Program-made: the position numbers and the translations under genes | In this document: piece by piece, positions 15,850 to 24,604 of the stretch | Position numbering within the stretch: position 1 is the first letter of the stretch | Layout of the letters: each line of letters starts with the position of its first letter | The notes under the pieces: model-generated | Databases searched by the model: none | What the model was told of the DNA's origin: nothing | Seen by the model: the letters and a program-made list of their open reading frames with translations, nothing else | NCBI GenBank assembly: GCA_041497115.1 | Contig: JBGQFW010000011.1 | Location: forward strand, 1 to 64,000 | Length of the DNA stretch: 64,000 bases | Origin: AR5 sp041497115 | GTDB taxonomy: Bacteria > Methylomirabilota > Methylomirabilia > Rokubacteriales > CSP1-6 | Reading direction: 5' to 3'

Positions 15850-16409
15850 GCCCCCTCGCGGAGCGCCTGCAGCGCGCCGCCCCACGCGATCACCTGGTCG
15901 AGCATGGCGCCGACCGAGGCCTCGTGCCGCGGCCCCGGCTTGAAGACCGTGAAATTCTCCCAGTCAGTGAAGATCGAGAGCATGACCTGCGCGCGCACGT
16001 CGGCCACCTGCAGCTCGCCCATCACCAGCCGCAGCTGCTCCACCGCGCGCGTCCCGCCGGCGCTGCCGTAGCCGACGAAGCCGGCCGCCTTGTTGTTCCA
16101 CTCGCCGTAGAGGAAATCGATGGCATTCTTCAGCGCGCCCGACGTGCCGTGGTTGTACTCCGGCGTCACGAAGACGAAGGCGTCGAAGGACGCGATCTTC
16201 GCGGCCCACGCCTTCGTGTGAGGCTGGCTGTACTGTCCCGTCGCCGGCGGCGCCGGCTCGTCGAGGAGCGGGAGGTGGAAGGCCTCGATGTCCACGACCT
16301 CGACGTCGGCGTCCGTGCGCGTCCTGGCGATCGCGTGGACCCAGCGGGCGACCGTGTCCGCCTTGCGCCCCGGGCGCGTGCTGCCGACGATGATCGCCAG
16401 CCGGATCAT
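15834..16409 (-). CDS. NADPH-dependent FMN reductase family protein
   Basis: A 191-residue flavodoxin-like oxidoreductase. The N-terminal phosphate loop IVGSTRPGRKADTVARW (residues 7-23) and VTPEYNHGTSGALKNAID (near 81-98) are the FMN-binding signatures of the NADPH:FMN/azo/quinone reductase family. It probably reduces quinones or supplies reduced flavin. It overlaps pqqE at its 3' end and lies 9 bases downstream of the metallo-hydrolase gene on the same strand, so the two may be co-transcribed. Confidence 0.9.
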   Translation of the reverse strand: MIRLAIIVGSTRPGRKADTVARWVHAIARTRTDADVEVVDIEAFHLPLLDEPAPPATGQYSQPHTKAWAAKIASFDAFVFVTPEYNHGTSGALKNAIDFLYGEWNNKAAGFVGYGSAGGTRAVEQLRLVMGELQVADVRAQVMLSIFTDWENFTVFKPGPRHEASVGAMLDQVIAWGGALQALREGAQRAR

Positions 16410-16418
16410 GGTGTCGGG

Positions 16419-17438
16419 CTACGCCTTGCGGAAGCGGTGCACGCCGTCGGCGCCCACGACGCGCGCCGCGCGGCCGTCCGCCTCGACGAAGTGCAGGTGC
16501 GCCAGCGCCTCGCCCAGCGCGAAGCCGAGCTGGTGGCTGTCGAGCTCGCGGCGGAACAGGATGGGGACGATGTCGGCGGCGCTGCGCGGCTCGGTCAGCG
16601 CGTCGAGCGTCTCCGACAGCCGCGCCGCGTGGTGGGTGCGCAGCTCGGCCAGCCGCTCGGGCAGCCCGCGGAACGGCAGCCCGTGGGCCGGCAGCACCAG
16701 CGCGCCGGCGCCGAGGCCGCGGAAGCGGTCGAGCGAGTCGAGGTAGAGCCGCAGCGGGTTGCCCCGCGGCTGATCGGCCCACACGCTGATGTTGGTCGTG
16801 ATGCGCGGCAGCACCTGGTCGCCGGAGATCAGCACGCCCGCCTCCTCGCACCAGAGCGCACTGTGCTCGGGCGAGTGGCCGCCGCCGACGATCACCCGGA
16901 AGCGGTGGCGCCCGACCTCCAGCGTGTCGCCCTCGCCGATCGCGCGGAACGCACTCGGCAGCGCCGGGACCAGCTTCGGATAGTGGTTGCCGCGCGTGCG
17001 CAGCGAGGCCAGCGCCGTCTCGTCGCAGCCGTTGCGCCGGTAGTGGCGCAGCCGCGGCTCGTTGTCGCGCGCCTCGCCCGTCCGCCACGCCACCTGCGCG
17101 ATGAGGTACTCGGCCTGCGCGCACCAGAGGTCCACGCCCCAGCGCTCGGTGAGCCAGGCGGCGTTGCCCATGTGATCGGGATGGAAGTGCGTGACGATCA
17201 CCCGCGTGATCGGGCGCCCGTCGAGGTGGTCGGCGAAGATCCGCTCCCAGAGCGCGCGCACGTCGGGCAGCCCAACGCCGGTGTCCACGATGGCCCAGCC
17301 GTCACCGTCGTCCACGAGCCACAGGTTGATGTGATTCAGCTGGAACGGCAGCGGCATGCGCAGCCACTTCACCCCCGGCGCGACCTCGCGCACGGCGCCG
17401 CCGGCGGGCGCTTCACTCCACGGATGCTCGATCGCCAT
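16419..17438 (-). CDS. MBL fold metallo-hydrolase
   Basis: A 339-residue metallo-beta-lactamase-fold hydrolase. The zinc motif is THFHPDHMGNAAWL (near residue 92-105), followed by a His in GGGHSPEHSALW (near 195), an Asp in LISGDQVLP and a late His in LPAHGLPF, which completes a binuclear site. The C-terminal 80 residues form the helical extension seen in GloB-like and lactonase members. Substrate is unknown. It is probably co-transcribed with the downstream FMN reductase. Confidence 0.88.
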   Translation of the reverse strand: MAIEHPWSEAPAGGAVREVAPGVKWLRMPLPFQLNHINLWLVDDGDGWAIVDTGVGLPDVRALWERIFADHLDGRPITRVIVTHFHPDHMGNAAWLTERWGVDLWCAQAEYLIAQVAWRTGEARDNEPRLRHYRRNGCDETALASLRTRGNHYPKLVPALPSAFRAIGEGDTLEVGRHRFRVIVGGGHSPEHSALWCEEAGVLISGDQVLPRITTNISVWADQPRGNPLRLYLDSLDRFRGLGAGALVLPAHGLPFRGLPERLAELRTHHAARLSETLDALTEPRSAADIVPILFRRELDSHQLGFALGEALAHLHFVEADGRAARVVGADGVHRFRKA

Positions 17439-17549
17439 GCGTCCTAGTGTAACCGCGGCGGCCAGGATGAAGGCCTTGCCGGCATCGCCACCGTCCTGCT
17501 AGGGTCGGCCGAGTCCCGCACACCGTACTGGATCTCCTGGAGATTCGTC

Positions 17550-17771
17550 ATGCCCAGATCCGTTCTTGTTCGCCGATCGGTGCTCAAAGCCTTGACGTAC
17601 CGCCTCGTGATCATGGTCCTGGACTTCGCCACGATCTACCTGTTCACCAGGACGCTACGGGTCGCGCTCGGCTTCATGATTGCCAGCAACCTCTACACGA
17701 CGCTGGCATACCTCGGGCATGAGCGTCTGTGGGCCCGAATCACGTGGGGACTTGGTGAGACCCGGGGCTGA
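17550..17771 (+). CDS. DUF2061 family membrane protein
   Basis: A 73-residue protein with two hydrophobic segments (about 15-33 and 37-55). SVLKALTYRLVIMVLDF and the LGHERLWARITWG end match the DUF2061 family of small inner-membrane proteins. A GGAG lies upstream of the ATG, and a possible promoter (TTGCCG, 18 bases, TAGGGT) lies about 50-75 bases upstream. The role is unknown. Its stop abuts the stop of the convergent NTF2-fold gene with no gap. The region is slightly richer in A/T than its neighbours. Confidence 0.78.
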   Translation: MPRSVLVRRSVLKALTYRLVIMVLDFATIYLFTRTLRVALGFMIASNLYTTLAYLGHERLWARITWGLGETRG

Positions 17772-18146
17772 CTACGCGTCAGGCACCTTGGTCGACTGCC
17801 AGGCGGTCATCTGCCAGCGCTCGCCGTTGCGCGCGTAGACGGCCAGGTAGCGGATGGTGAAGCGCTGCTCCTTGCCGGCGTTCTCCACGTGCATCTCGGA
17901 GACGCCGTTGACGATCCCGACATCGCCGCGCACGCGCACCTTGCGCTCGCGCGGGGTTGCCCCGCGGTAGCTCGGCTTGCCGGCCTGCAGATTGGCGACG
18001 TGCTCGCCCTTGGACTCGACCCGGGCGGTCGAATGCACGTAGACGAGGTCGTCGGCCAGCGCGGCGTTCAGCGCGGGCCAGTCCTGTTTCAGCATGGCTT
18101 GGAAGCGGCGGTCGTCGGCGGCCAGCACGTCGGTCTCGGCACTCAT
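17772..18146 (-). CDS. NTF2-fold (DUF4440/SnoaL-like) protein
   Basis: A 124-residue cone-fold protein. LAADDRRFQAMLKQDWPALNAALADDLVYVHST and RYLAVYARNGERWQMTAWQST (in two parts) fit the DUF4440/NTF2-like superfamily, whose members act as small isomerases, cyclases or unknown binding proteins. The ATG is 4 bases after the LLM oxygenase stop, so it is the third gene of an operon with the diiron oxygenase and the LLM protein. A role in processing their product is inference. Confidence 0.8.
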   Translation of the reverse strand: MSAETDVLAADDRRFQAMLKQDWPALNAALADDLVYVHSTARVESKGEHVANLQAGKPSYRGATPRERKVRVRGDVGIVNGVSEMHVENAGKEQRFTIRYLAVYARNGERWQMTAWQSTKVPDA

Positions 18147-18150
18147 GCGC

Positions 18151-19446
18151 TCACGCCCTTTCGGCGATCTGCCGGATCTTGCGGAAGGTCTCCACGCGAC
18201 GGCGGTTGCCCTCCGGCATCTTCCTGATGTCCTCGTCGGTGAGGGCCACCGTGTTGCCGTAGGCCTCCTGCACCGGGATCGCGTCGTCGGCCAGCGGCGC
18301 CATCACCCGCTTGCGCGCCATGGCGGCGGCCACGTACGGCGCGAGCTCCTCGCGCTTGCGCTTCTCGCGCTCGGCCTCGCGCGCGGTGAACTCCGGCATG
18401 ACCTCGGCGGCGAACAGCTCGAGCGACTCGCAGATGTGCTCGTGGCGGTTGCGGCCGCCCTGCTGGATGAAGATGGTCTGATCGACGCCGCAGTCCTGGT
18501 AGATCCGGAGCGTGCGGCGCAGGTCGTCGGGCGTGCCGATGCAGCCCACCCCGCCGCCCAGCACCTCGGTCCCCAGCTGGTCGCGCACCGCCAGGAACGC
18601 GTTCCAGATGTTGGTGCGCCCCGGCGTGTGCTTGCCGAAGACGTAGTGATGGGCGAGCGCGAACTGGAAGAAGCGGAAGCCGTCGGCGCCGCGGCGCTGC
18701 GCCTCGGCCCCGTCGCGGTGGCAGGAGAAGCCGGTGACCATGGCGATGTTCGCGTTCACCGCGTGGCCGATCGGCACGCACTCGCGCTTGAAGGTCTCGT
18801 AGTAGTCGTCCACCCACTGCTTGGCCTCGGCGGGGTCGATGAAGGCGAAGGTCAGCGCGCCGATGCCGAGCTGGGCGGCCAGGTGGATCGTCTCGCGGTT
18901 CGAGCACGCCACCCAGATCGGCGGGTGGGGCTTCTGCACCGGCTTGGGCACCACGTTGCGGGTGGGCATCGAGAAGTACTGGCCCTTGAAACCCGGGTAG
19001 GGCTCCATGACCATCATGTTGGCGACCTGCTCGACGCTCTCGCGCCACATCGCCCGCCGCTCGGCCGGGTTGACGCCGTAGCCTTCCAGCTCTGCGCGCG
19101 AGGCGGACTCGCCGGTGCCCCACTCCACGCGGCCGTTGGAGACGAGGTCGAGCGTCGCGATGCGCTCGGCGACGCGGGCCGGCTGGTTGTAGCCGGGCGG
19201 CATCAGCACGATGCCGTGGCCCAGGCGGATGCGCCGGGTGCGCTGCGAGGCGGCGGCCAGGAACACCTCGGGGGCGGAGGAGTGCGAGTACTCCTCGAGG
19301 AAGTGGTGCTCGACCTCCCACGCGTAGTCCACGCCCAAGCGGTCGGCCAGCTCCACCTGGTCGAGCGCGTCCTGGAACAGCTTCTGCTCGGACCCCTCCG
19401 TCCACGGGCGCGGCAGCTGGTGCTCGTAGAAGATGCCGAACTTCAT
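18151..19446 (-). CDS. LLM class flavin-dependent oxidoreductase
   Basis: A 431-residue bacterial-luciferase-like monooxygenase using FMN or F420. KFGIFYEHQLPRPW starts the TIM barrel, WEVEHHFLEEYSHSSAPEVF (near 43-62), RIRLGHGIVLMPPG and GRVEWGTGES are family blocks, and PPIWVACSN near 175 ends the insertion. The long C-terminus after residue 350 is an extra helical region. The start codon overlaps the diiron-oxygenase stop as ATGA, so the two are co-translated. Substrate is unknown. Confidence 0.9.
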   Translation of the reverse strand: MKFGIFYEHQLPRPWTEGSEQKLFQDALDQVELADRLGVDYAWEVEHHFLEEYSHSSAPEVFLAAASQRTRRIRLGHGIVLMPPGYNQPARVAERIATLDLVSNGRVEWGTGESASRAELEGYGVNPAERRAMWRESVEQVANMMVMEPYPGFKGQYFSMPTRNVVPKPVQKPHPPIWVACSNRETIHLAAQLGIGALTFAFIDPAEAKQWVDDYYETFKRECVPIGHAVNANIAMVTGFSCHRDGAEAQRRGADGFRFFQFALAHHYVFGKHTPGRTNIWNAFLAVRDQLGTEVLGGGVGCIGTPDDLRRTLRIYQDCGVDQTIFIQQGGRNRHEHICESLELFAAEVMPEFTAREAEREKRKREELAPYVAAAMARKRVMAPLADDAIPVQEAYGNTVALTDEDIRKMPEGNRRRVETFRKIRQIAERA

Positions 19447-20495
19447 GCGCGCCGTCCGAGGCGGGCGTCGAAGCCGGCCGCCACCTGCTCGTCCTGGGTC
19501 AGCAGCGCCTCGGCGTCCACCTCCGCGTAGGCGAGCACGCCCATGTCGGCGTAGGCCTTGCGGATGCGCGGGCCCCACAGCCCGATGTCCTTGATCGTCG
19601 GCACGATCCGCGTGAACAGGCGGGTGCGGAACACCTTCATGCGCTCGGACCCCTGCACCAGCTTCACGCACTCGTCCACCGGCAGCCCGAGCGTCTCCCA
19701 CACCTCGAGCGAGAGGAACCGGTCGCGCATGAGGTAGCACGCCTCCACCGCGAACTCCTCGCGCTCGTCGCGCTCGGCGTCGGTGAGCTGCGGGTAGTAG
19801 TCGCGCAGCGCGATGCGGCCGAAGGCCACATGGCGCGCCTCGTCCTCCATGACGTAGGCGTTGACGGCGGCGGCCAGCGGGTTCTTGGCGTGGTCGCGGA
19901 TCGAGGCGAAGGCGGCCAGCGCCAGCCCCTCGATGAGCACCTGCATGCCGAGATAGGTCATGTCCCAGCGGGCGTCGGTCAGCACGTTGTCGAGCAGCGC
20001 CTTGAGCGTCGGCGTGATCGGGTACGCCAGCTCGAACTTCTCGTGCAGCAGCCGCGCGTAGACCTCCACGTGGCGCGCCTCGTCCATCACCTGGGTGGCC
20101 GCGTAGAACTTGGCGTCCACGCTCGGCACCTGCTGCACGATCTTGGCGGCGCACAGCAGCGCCCCCTGCTCGCCGTGCATGAACTGCGAGAGCTGCTGGG
20201 CCTGCACGTGCCGGCGTAGGTTGGCGCGCTCCGGCTTCGTCAGCCGGTTCCAGATGTCGGAGCCGAAGATGGAGATCTGCTCGTCGGGCAGCTCTTGCGG
20301 GTTCTCCGGATCGAGGTCGAGCGACCAGTCGATCCGCGTGCGGCCGTTCCACTGCCGGTCCTTGCCCTTCTCGTACAGGCTCAGCAGCGGGGCGCGGCCG
20401 TCCTCGTACTCCCAGCGCATGAGCGAGTCGAACCGGCTGGGGATGAGCCACTCGTTCGGCTCGACGGGCGTCGCGTAGCGCTGCTGCGTCGTCAT
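19443..20495 (-). CDS. Ferritin-like diiron oxygenase
   Basis: A 350-residue helical protein with a full carboxylate-bridged diiron set. It has Glu in FMHGEQGALL, an ExRH in VMDEARHVEVYARLL, Glu in LIEGLALAAFAS and a second ExRH in EDEARHVAFGRIAL. The layout matches AurF/R2-like N-oxygenases and hydroxylases rather than storage ferritins. It is the first gene of a three-gene operon with an LLM flavoprotein (ATGA overlap) and an NTF2-fold protein. The N-terminal 80 residues are a non-catalytic extension rich in charged and aromatic residues. The substrate is unknown. Confidence 0.87.
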   Translation of the reverse strand: MTTQQRYATPVEPNEWLIPSRFDSLMRWEYEDGRAPLLSLYEKGKDRQWNGRTRIDWSLDLDPENPQELPDEQISIFGSDIWNRLTKPERANLRRHVQAQQLSQFMHGEQGALLCAAKIVQQVPSVDAKFYAATQVMDEARHVEVYARLLHEKFELAYPITPTLKALLDNVLTDARWDMTYLGMQVLIEGLALAAFASIRDHAKNPLAAAVNAYVMEDEARHVAFGRIALRDYYPQLTDAERDEREEFAVEACYLMRDRFLSLEVWETLGLPVDECVKLVQGSERMKVFRTRLFTRIVPTIKDIGLWGPRIRKAYADMGVLAYAEVDAEALLTQDEQVAAGFDARLGRRA

Positions 20496-20576
20496 GGTGC
20501 GGCCTCCTGATGGCAGGACGGGATCGCTCGACCGGTCGAGGATATCACGCCGGCACGACGGCGGCCGTCCGCTATC

Positions 20577-21734
20577 ATGCCCGGCATGGCCAATCGCTGG
20601 GTGGCCCTCGCCCTCGTGTTCCTCACGCGCATCTCGATGGGCGTGCAGTTCCAGGGACTCGCCGCGGTGGCGCCCCTGCTGCTGGCGGATCTCGGCCTGA
20701 GCCACCTGCAATCGGGCTCGCTGCTGGGCGTCTACCTGCTGCCGGGCGCCTTCCTCGCGCTGCCGGGCAGCATGATCGGCCGGCGATTGGGCGAGCGACG
20801 CGTCGTCGTGGTCGGCCTGGCCCTGATGGCGATCGGCGGCGTGGTGACGGCGAGCGCCGGCGGCTTCGCCACGGCGGCGGCCGGCCGCCTGCTGAGCGGC
20901 ATCGGCGCCGTCCTCATGAACATCCTCCTGCCCACGCTCATCGCCGACTGGTTTGCCGGGCGCGAGGTCGCGACCGCGATGGCGGTGATGCTGACCGCGT
21001 GGCCGGTCGGCCTCGGCATCGCGACGGCCACGCTGGGCCACCTGGCCGCGGCGACGTCGTGGCGGACGGCGCTGCTGGCGACCGCCGCGCTGGCCGGGCT
21101 CGGGGTCGTGCTGATGCTGCTCTTCCGCGAGGCGCCCCGCGCGGCGGCGCCCGCCCGCCGGCCGCTCGCCGCCCGCGACGTGCGGCTGGGCATCGCCGCC
21201 GGCTTCGCGTGGGGATGCTTCAACGCGAGTCTGGTGACGATCACGTTCTTCGGCCCCGCGCTGCTGATCGCGCGCGGCCTGGGGCTCGCCGACGCCGACC
21301 TGATCGTGAGCGTGGCGATCTGGATCACGATGGTGTCGGTGCCGCTGGGCGGCCTGCTCGCCGACCGCCTCGGCCGCCCCACGCTGCTGATCGCCGCCGG
21401 TAGCCTCGTCGCCGCCGGCGCGACGCTGCTGGTGCCCGTGCTGCCCCACGCCGTGCTGGCGTTCTGCCTGGTCGGCCTCGCCGTCGGGCCGCCGCCGGGG
21501 CCGGTGATGTCGCTCCTGCCCCGCGCGCTGCCGCCCGAGCGCGTCACCGCCGCCTTCGGCGTCTTCTACACGGTGTTCTATCTGATGATGGCGCTCACGC
21601 AGCCGATCGCCGGCTTCGTGCGCGACCGCGCCGGCGACCCGGCGGCGCCGATCGTCTTCGCGGCGGTGGTGATGGCGGCCACCGTGCTGGGGCTGGCGCT
21701 CTTCCGCCGTCTCGAGCGGCCGATCCCGGCATAG
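20577..21734 (+). CDS. MFS transporter
   Basis: A 385-residue major facilitator protein with about 12 hydrophobic segments in two halves. The loop between helices 2 and 3 reads GSMIGRRLGERRVVV, a version of the GxLaDrxGrR signature, and its repeat in the second half is GGLLADRLGRPTLL. Two in-frame ATG codons (20577, 20586) are possible starts, and neither has a good ribosome site. It is divergent from the diiron oxygenase operon and 12 bases upstream of the core-MetE gene. The substrate cannot be inferred; the cyanate/nitrate-type branch is a possibility. Confidence 0.87.
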   Translation: MPGMANRWVALALVFLTRISMGVQFQGLAAVAPLLLADLGLSHLQSGSLLGVYLLPGAFLALPGSMIGRRLGERRVVVVGLALMAIGGVVTASAGGFATAAAGRLLSGIGAVLMNILLPTLIADWFAGREVATAMAVMLTAWPVGLGIATATLGHLAAATSWRTALLATAALAGLGVVLMLLFREAPRAAAPARRPLAARDVRLGIAAGFAWGCFNASLVTITFFGPALLIARGLGLADADLIVSVAIWITMVSVPLGGLLADRLGRPTLLIAAGSLVAAGATLLVPVLPHAVLAFCLVGLAVGPPPGPVMSLLPRALPPERVTAAFGVFYTVFYLMMALTQPIAGFVRDRAGDPAAPIVFAAVVMAATVLGLALFRRLERPIPA

Positions 21735-21746
21735 TAGACTCCCGCC

Positions 21747-22787
21747 GTGAGCGCCGCCCCGCCGCTGCTTCCCACGTCCGTCGTCGGCAGCCACGGGCTG
21801 CCGGGCTGGGTGTGGCTCGCGCGCGAGGCGATGGACGCCGGGCGCCTCGGCCCCCTCGACGTGCGCGAGCTGCTGGAAGACGCCACCCAGGCCGCGCTGC
21901 TCGACCAGGAGCGCGCCGGCGTGGACGTGCTCACCACCGGCGAGATGGGGCGCGTGCGCTTCATCATCGGCTTCTACGAGCGGATCACCGGTGTCCGCGC
22001 GCTGCCGGCGCCGCGCCAGCTCGGCCAGCCGCTCTGGGACACCAACACGCCCTTCGAGGTCACCGAGAAGATCGCCGCCCCCGACGGCCTCGGCATCGTC
22101 GAGGAGTTCGCCCTCGCCCGCGCGCTGACCGGCAAGCCGCTGAAGGCGACGGTACCCGGCCCCTACACGCTGATGGTCCCGCTCAAGCTCGGCGGCGCTT
22201 ATCGCGACAAGGGCACGCTGCTGGCCGACCTCGTGGCGATCGTCAACGCCGAGTGCCGGGCGCTCGTCGCCGCCGGCGCCGACTTCATCCAGGTGGACGA
22301 GCCGCACCACGGCATGTACGCGGGCACCGTGCACGACGTCACGCGCGGCATCAACGAGGCGGTGGCCGGCGTCGCCGCGAAGATCGCCGTGCACGTCTGC
22401 TTCGGCAACCTCTACGGCCGGCCCTTCAGCGCGGTGCGCGACTACCGCAACCTCTTCCCCGTCCTCGGCGAGCTGAAGGCCTCGCAGGTCGTGCTCGAGT
22501 TTGCCAACCGCGGCCTCGACGCCATCGAGCGCTTCAAGGACTGGCCGCGCCACCTCGAGCTGGGCGCCGGCGTGATCGACGTGAAGGCGTTCAAGGCCGA
22601 GACGGCCGAGGACGTGGCCGAGCGCATCCGCGCGCTGCTCGAGCGCGTGCCGGCCGAGCGGCTCTGGCTCAACCCCGACTGCGGCTTCTGGGAGACGCCC
22701 CGCTGGGTCGTGAAACAGAAGCTGGCGGCGCTGGTGCGCGGCGCAGCGATCGTGCGGCGCGAGCTGGGGGCAAGGCGCCCGGCTTGA
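21747..22787 (+). CDS. Core MetE-like (cobalamin-independent methionine synthase family) protein
   Basis: 346 residues (GTG start) covering only the C-terminal catalytic barrel of MetE, about half the length of the classical enzyme. Zinc ligands are His and Cys in HVCFGNLYG (near 212) and a Cys in NPDCGFWETP (near 310), so thiolate-activating chemistry is retained. DFIQVDEPHHG (near 180) is the substrate-side block. It is a candidate methyltransferase with a non-folate or unusual methyl donor, as in core-MetE proteins. It lies between an MFS transporter and a TauD-type dioxygenase. Confidence 0.85.
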   Translation: MSAAPPLLPTSVVGSHGLPGWVWLAREAMDAGRLGPLDVRELLEDATQAALLDQERAGVDVLTTGEMGRVRFIIGFYERITGVRALPAPRQLGQPLWDTNTPFEVTEKIAAPDGLGIVEEFALARALTGKPLKATVPGPYTLMVPLKLGGAYRDKGTLLADLVAIVNAECRALVAAGADFIQVDEPHHGMYAGTVHDVTRGINEAVAGVAAKIAVHVCFGNLYGRPFSAVRDYRNLFPVLGELKASQVVLEFANRGLDAIERFKDWPRHLELGAGVIDVKAFKAETAEDVAERIRALLERVPAERLWLNPDCGFWETPRWVVKQKLAALVRGAAIVRRELGARRPA

Positions 22788-22831
22788 CGATGGGCGACGC
22801 GGAAGCGGAGAATCGGGAGCGGAGGCGTGCC

Positions 22832-23698
22832 ATGGCCGTGACGTTCGAGAAGCTGCACCCGCATTTCGTGGCCGAGGTCGGCGGCGTGGACCTGCGCCGG
22901 GTGCACGATCCCGAGACGCTGGCCGAGCTGCGCGGCGGGATGGACCAGTACGCCGTGCTGATCTTCCACGACCAGCCGCTGACCGACGACGAGCACCTGG
23001 CGTTCGCCCAGCGCTTCGACGGCCGGCTGCACACCAAGCTCGGATCGGCGGCGATCCAGAAGAACCGCTTCGGCAACGAGGCGCTCGGCGACATCTCCAA
23101 CGTCGGCGCCGACGGCGAGATCCTTCAGCAGGGCGACCGCCGGCGCGCCTACAGCCTCGGCAACCGCCTCTGGCACACCGACGCGTCGTTCCAGGACCCG
23201 CCCGGTCGCTACTCGATGCTGTCGGCCAAGGTGGTCCCGCCCGTCGCCGCCGACACCGAGTTCGCCGACACGCGCGCGGCGTACGACGCGCTGCCGGCGG
23301 AGATCAAGCGGCAGATCGAGGGGCTGCGCGCCCACCACTCGATCGCGCACTCGCGCCAGACGCTCGGCTTCGAGTTCTCGCAGGACGAGCAGGACGCGCT
23401 CAAGGGCGCGATCCACCCGCTGGTGCGCACGATCCCCCGCTCGAGCCGCCGGTCGCTCTACGTCGCCTCGCACGCCTCGTGCATCGTCGACTGGCCGGTG
23501 CCGGAGGGCCGCCTGCTGCTGCGCGACCTCATCGAGCACGCCACCCAGCCCGAGTTCGTCTACCGCCACGCCTGGCGCGGCGGCGACCTGGTGATCTGGG
23601 ACAACCGCGCCACCATGCACCGCGCGCGGCCGTTCGAGGACACCCAGCATCGCCGCGAGCTCCGCCGCGTCACGACGCTCGACATCGCCGGCGCGTAG
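22832..23698 (+). CDS. TauD/TfdA family alpha-ketoglutarate-dependent dioxygenase
   Basis: A 288-residue Fe(II)/2-oxoglutarate oxygenase. Iron ligands are the HxD in LWHTDASF (near residue 111) and the distal His in NRATMHRARPF (near 265); an Arg about ten residues later (HRRELRR) binds 2-oxoglutarate. An in-frame ATG 42 bases upstream exists, but GGAGG directly precedes the start chosen. It follows the core-MetE gene by 44 bases. Hydroxylation of a sulfonate, aryloxyacid or carnitine-like substrate is possible. Confidence 0.9.
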   Translation: MAVTFEKLHPHFVAEVGGVDLRRVHDPETLAELRGGMDQYAVLIFHDQPLTDDEHLAFAQRFDGRLHTKLGSAAIQKNRFGNEALGDISNVGADGEILQQGDRRRAYSLGNRLWHTDASFQDPPGRYSMLSAKVVPPVAADTEFADTRAAYDALPAEIKRQIEGLRAHHSIAHSRQTLGFEFSQDEQDALKGAIHPLVRTIPRSSRRSLYVASHASCIVDWPVPEGRLLLRDLIEHATQPEFVYRHAWRGGDLVIWDNRATMHRARPFEDTQHRRELRRVTTLDIAGA

Positions 23699-23947
23699 TC
23701 AGGACGCCTTCCGCTCGAAGAAGCGTCGCTTGAGGTAGGCCACGCCCTTCTTGCCGACCAGCATCGACCCCACGAGGAACATCCCCCAGCTCACGGCCGA
23801 CAGCCCCATGGCCACTTCCCCCTTGCGCCACGCCGAGATCGGCAAGAACGGCACCAGGGGATACGCGGGGTAGATGGCAAAGCTCAACGCCATCAACGCG
23901 ACGCCCAGCCAGAACCAGGGCCCCTGCCGTGGCGTGCGGACCCTCAC
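23699..23947 (-). CDS. Small two-helix membrane protein (transporter-suffix-like)
   Basis: 82 residues with two hydrophobic segments (about 11-33 and 43-63) and a basic tail GKKGVAYLKRRFFERK. This layout, and especially the GK(K/E)G-YLKRR end, resembles the small transporter suffix domain proteins. It is GTG-started 3 bases after the bluB stop, so probably co-translated, and it abuts the convergent dioxygenase stop. Function is unknown. Confidence 0.6.
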   Translation of the reverse strand: MRVRTPRQGPWFWLGVALMALSFAIYPAYPLVPFLPISAWRKGEVAMGLSAVSWGMFLVGSMLVGKKGVAYLKRRFFERKAS

Positions 23948-23950
23948 GCG

Positions 23951-24592
23951 CTATCGCCGCAGGATCTGCCGGGACGACGAGTCGCGCGCCTGCCACTCGT
24001 GCCGCTCGAGCTCCGGATCCGCATGCTCCTCTTCGGGATAGCCGACGCAGAGATACGCGACCAGCGACCACTCTCGAGGCACCTCGAGGATCGTGCTGAC
24101 GTCCTCCGGATCGACGATGGAGACCCACCCAACGCCGAGGCCGCGCGCCCGGGCGGCGAGCCAGAACGTGTGGACGGCGGCCACCGCGGAATAGTGGATG
24201 GCCTCGGGCATCGTCTTGCGACCGAGGCCGTGGCCGGCGGACGTGCCGGCGTCCACGAACACGGCGAGATGAACGGGCGCCTCCGTGAGACCCGCCAGCT
24301 TCAACCGGGCGTACACCGCCGCCCGCGGGCCGTCGAAATCCGCCAGGGCGGCCTCGTTGCAGCGCCGAAAGCTCTCGCGCACGCGCTCGCGCCGGGCCGG
24401 GTCCTCGACACTCACGAACCGCCACGGCTGGCTGTTGCCCACCGAGGGGGCGAGGCAGGCAAGGTCGACGAGCGCCTCCAGCAGCTCGGGCGCCACGGCG
24501 TCGCGGCGGAACCGCCGGACATCCCGCCGCCAGAGAAAGAGCTCGCGAAGCTCCGCCCGGAAGCGATCGCCGAACATCGGCGCGCTGCCCAT
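23951..24592 (-). CDS. bluB: 5,6-dimethylbenzimidazole synthase (BluB), nitroreductase fold
   Basis: A 213-residue flavin-destructase that converts FMNH2 and O2 into dimethylbenzimidazole, the lower ligand of cobalamin. BluB-type blocks are RRDVRRFRRDAVAPELL (near 22-38), LAPSVGNSQPWRFV (near 47-60), the Asp of FVDAGTSAGHGLGRKTMPE and GLGVGWVSIVDP. ATG start; an internal ATG five codons later is possible. No other cobalamin genes adjoin, and it lies between a small membrane protein and an ABC importer. An ordinary nitroreductase is less likely because of the TMPE and GWVSI blocks. Confidence 0.88.
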   Translation of the reverse strand: MGSAPMFGDRFRAELRELFLWRRDVRRFRRDAVAPELLEALVDLACLAPSVGNSQPWRFVSVEDPARRERVRESFRRCNEAALADFDGPRAAVYARLKLAGLTEAPVHLAVFVDAGTSAGHGLGRKTMPEAIHYSAVAAVHTFWLAARARGLGVGWVSIVDPEDVSTILEVPREWSLVAYLCVGYPEEEHADPELERHEWQARDSSSRQILRR

Positions 24593-24604
24593 CGGGTCCC
24601 TCGT

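Noticed and set aside
21735..21746. SAM or cobalamin riboswitch before the MetE-like genes or bluB
   Set aside because: The upstream gaps are only about 12 bases and contain no conserved riboswitch core.
19443..22553. A 1036-codon open frame on the minus strand, and many other long antisense frames
   Set aside because: High GC leaves few stop codons, so shadow frames are long. The translation is Arg/Ala/His-rich and only its last 350 residues (the diiron oxygenase) have protein-like features.
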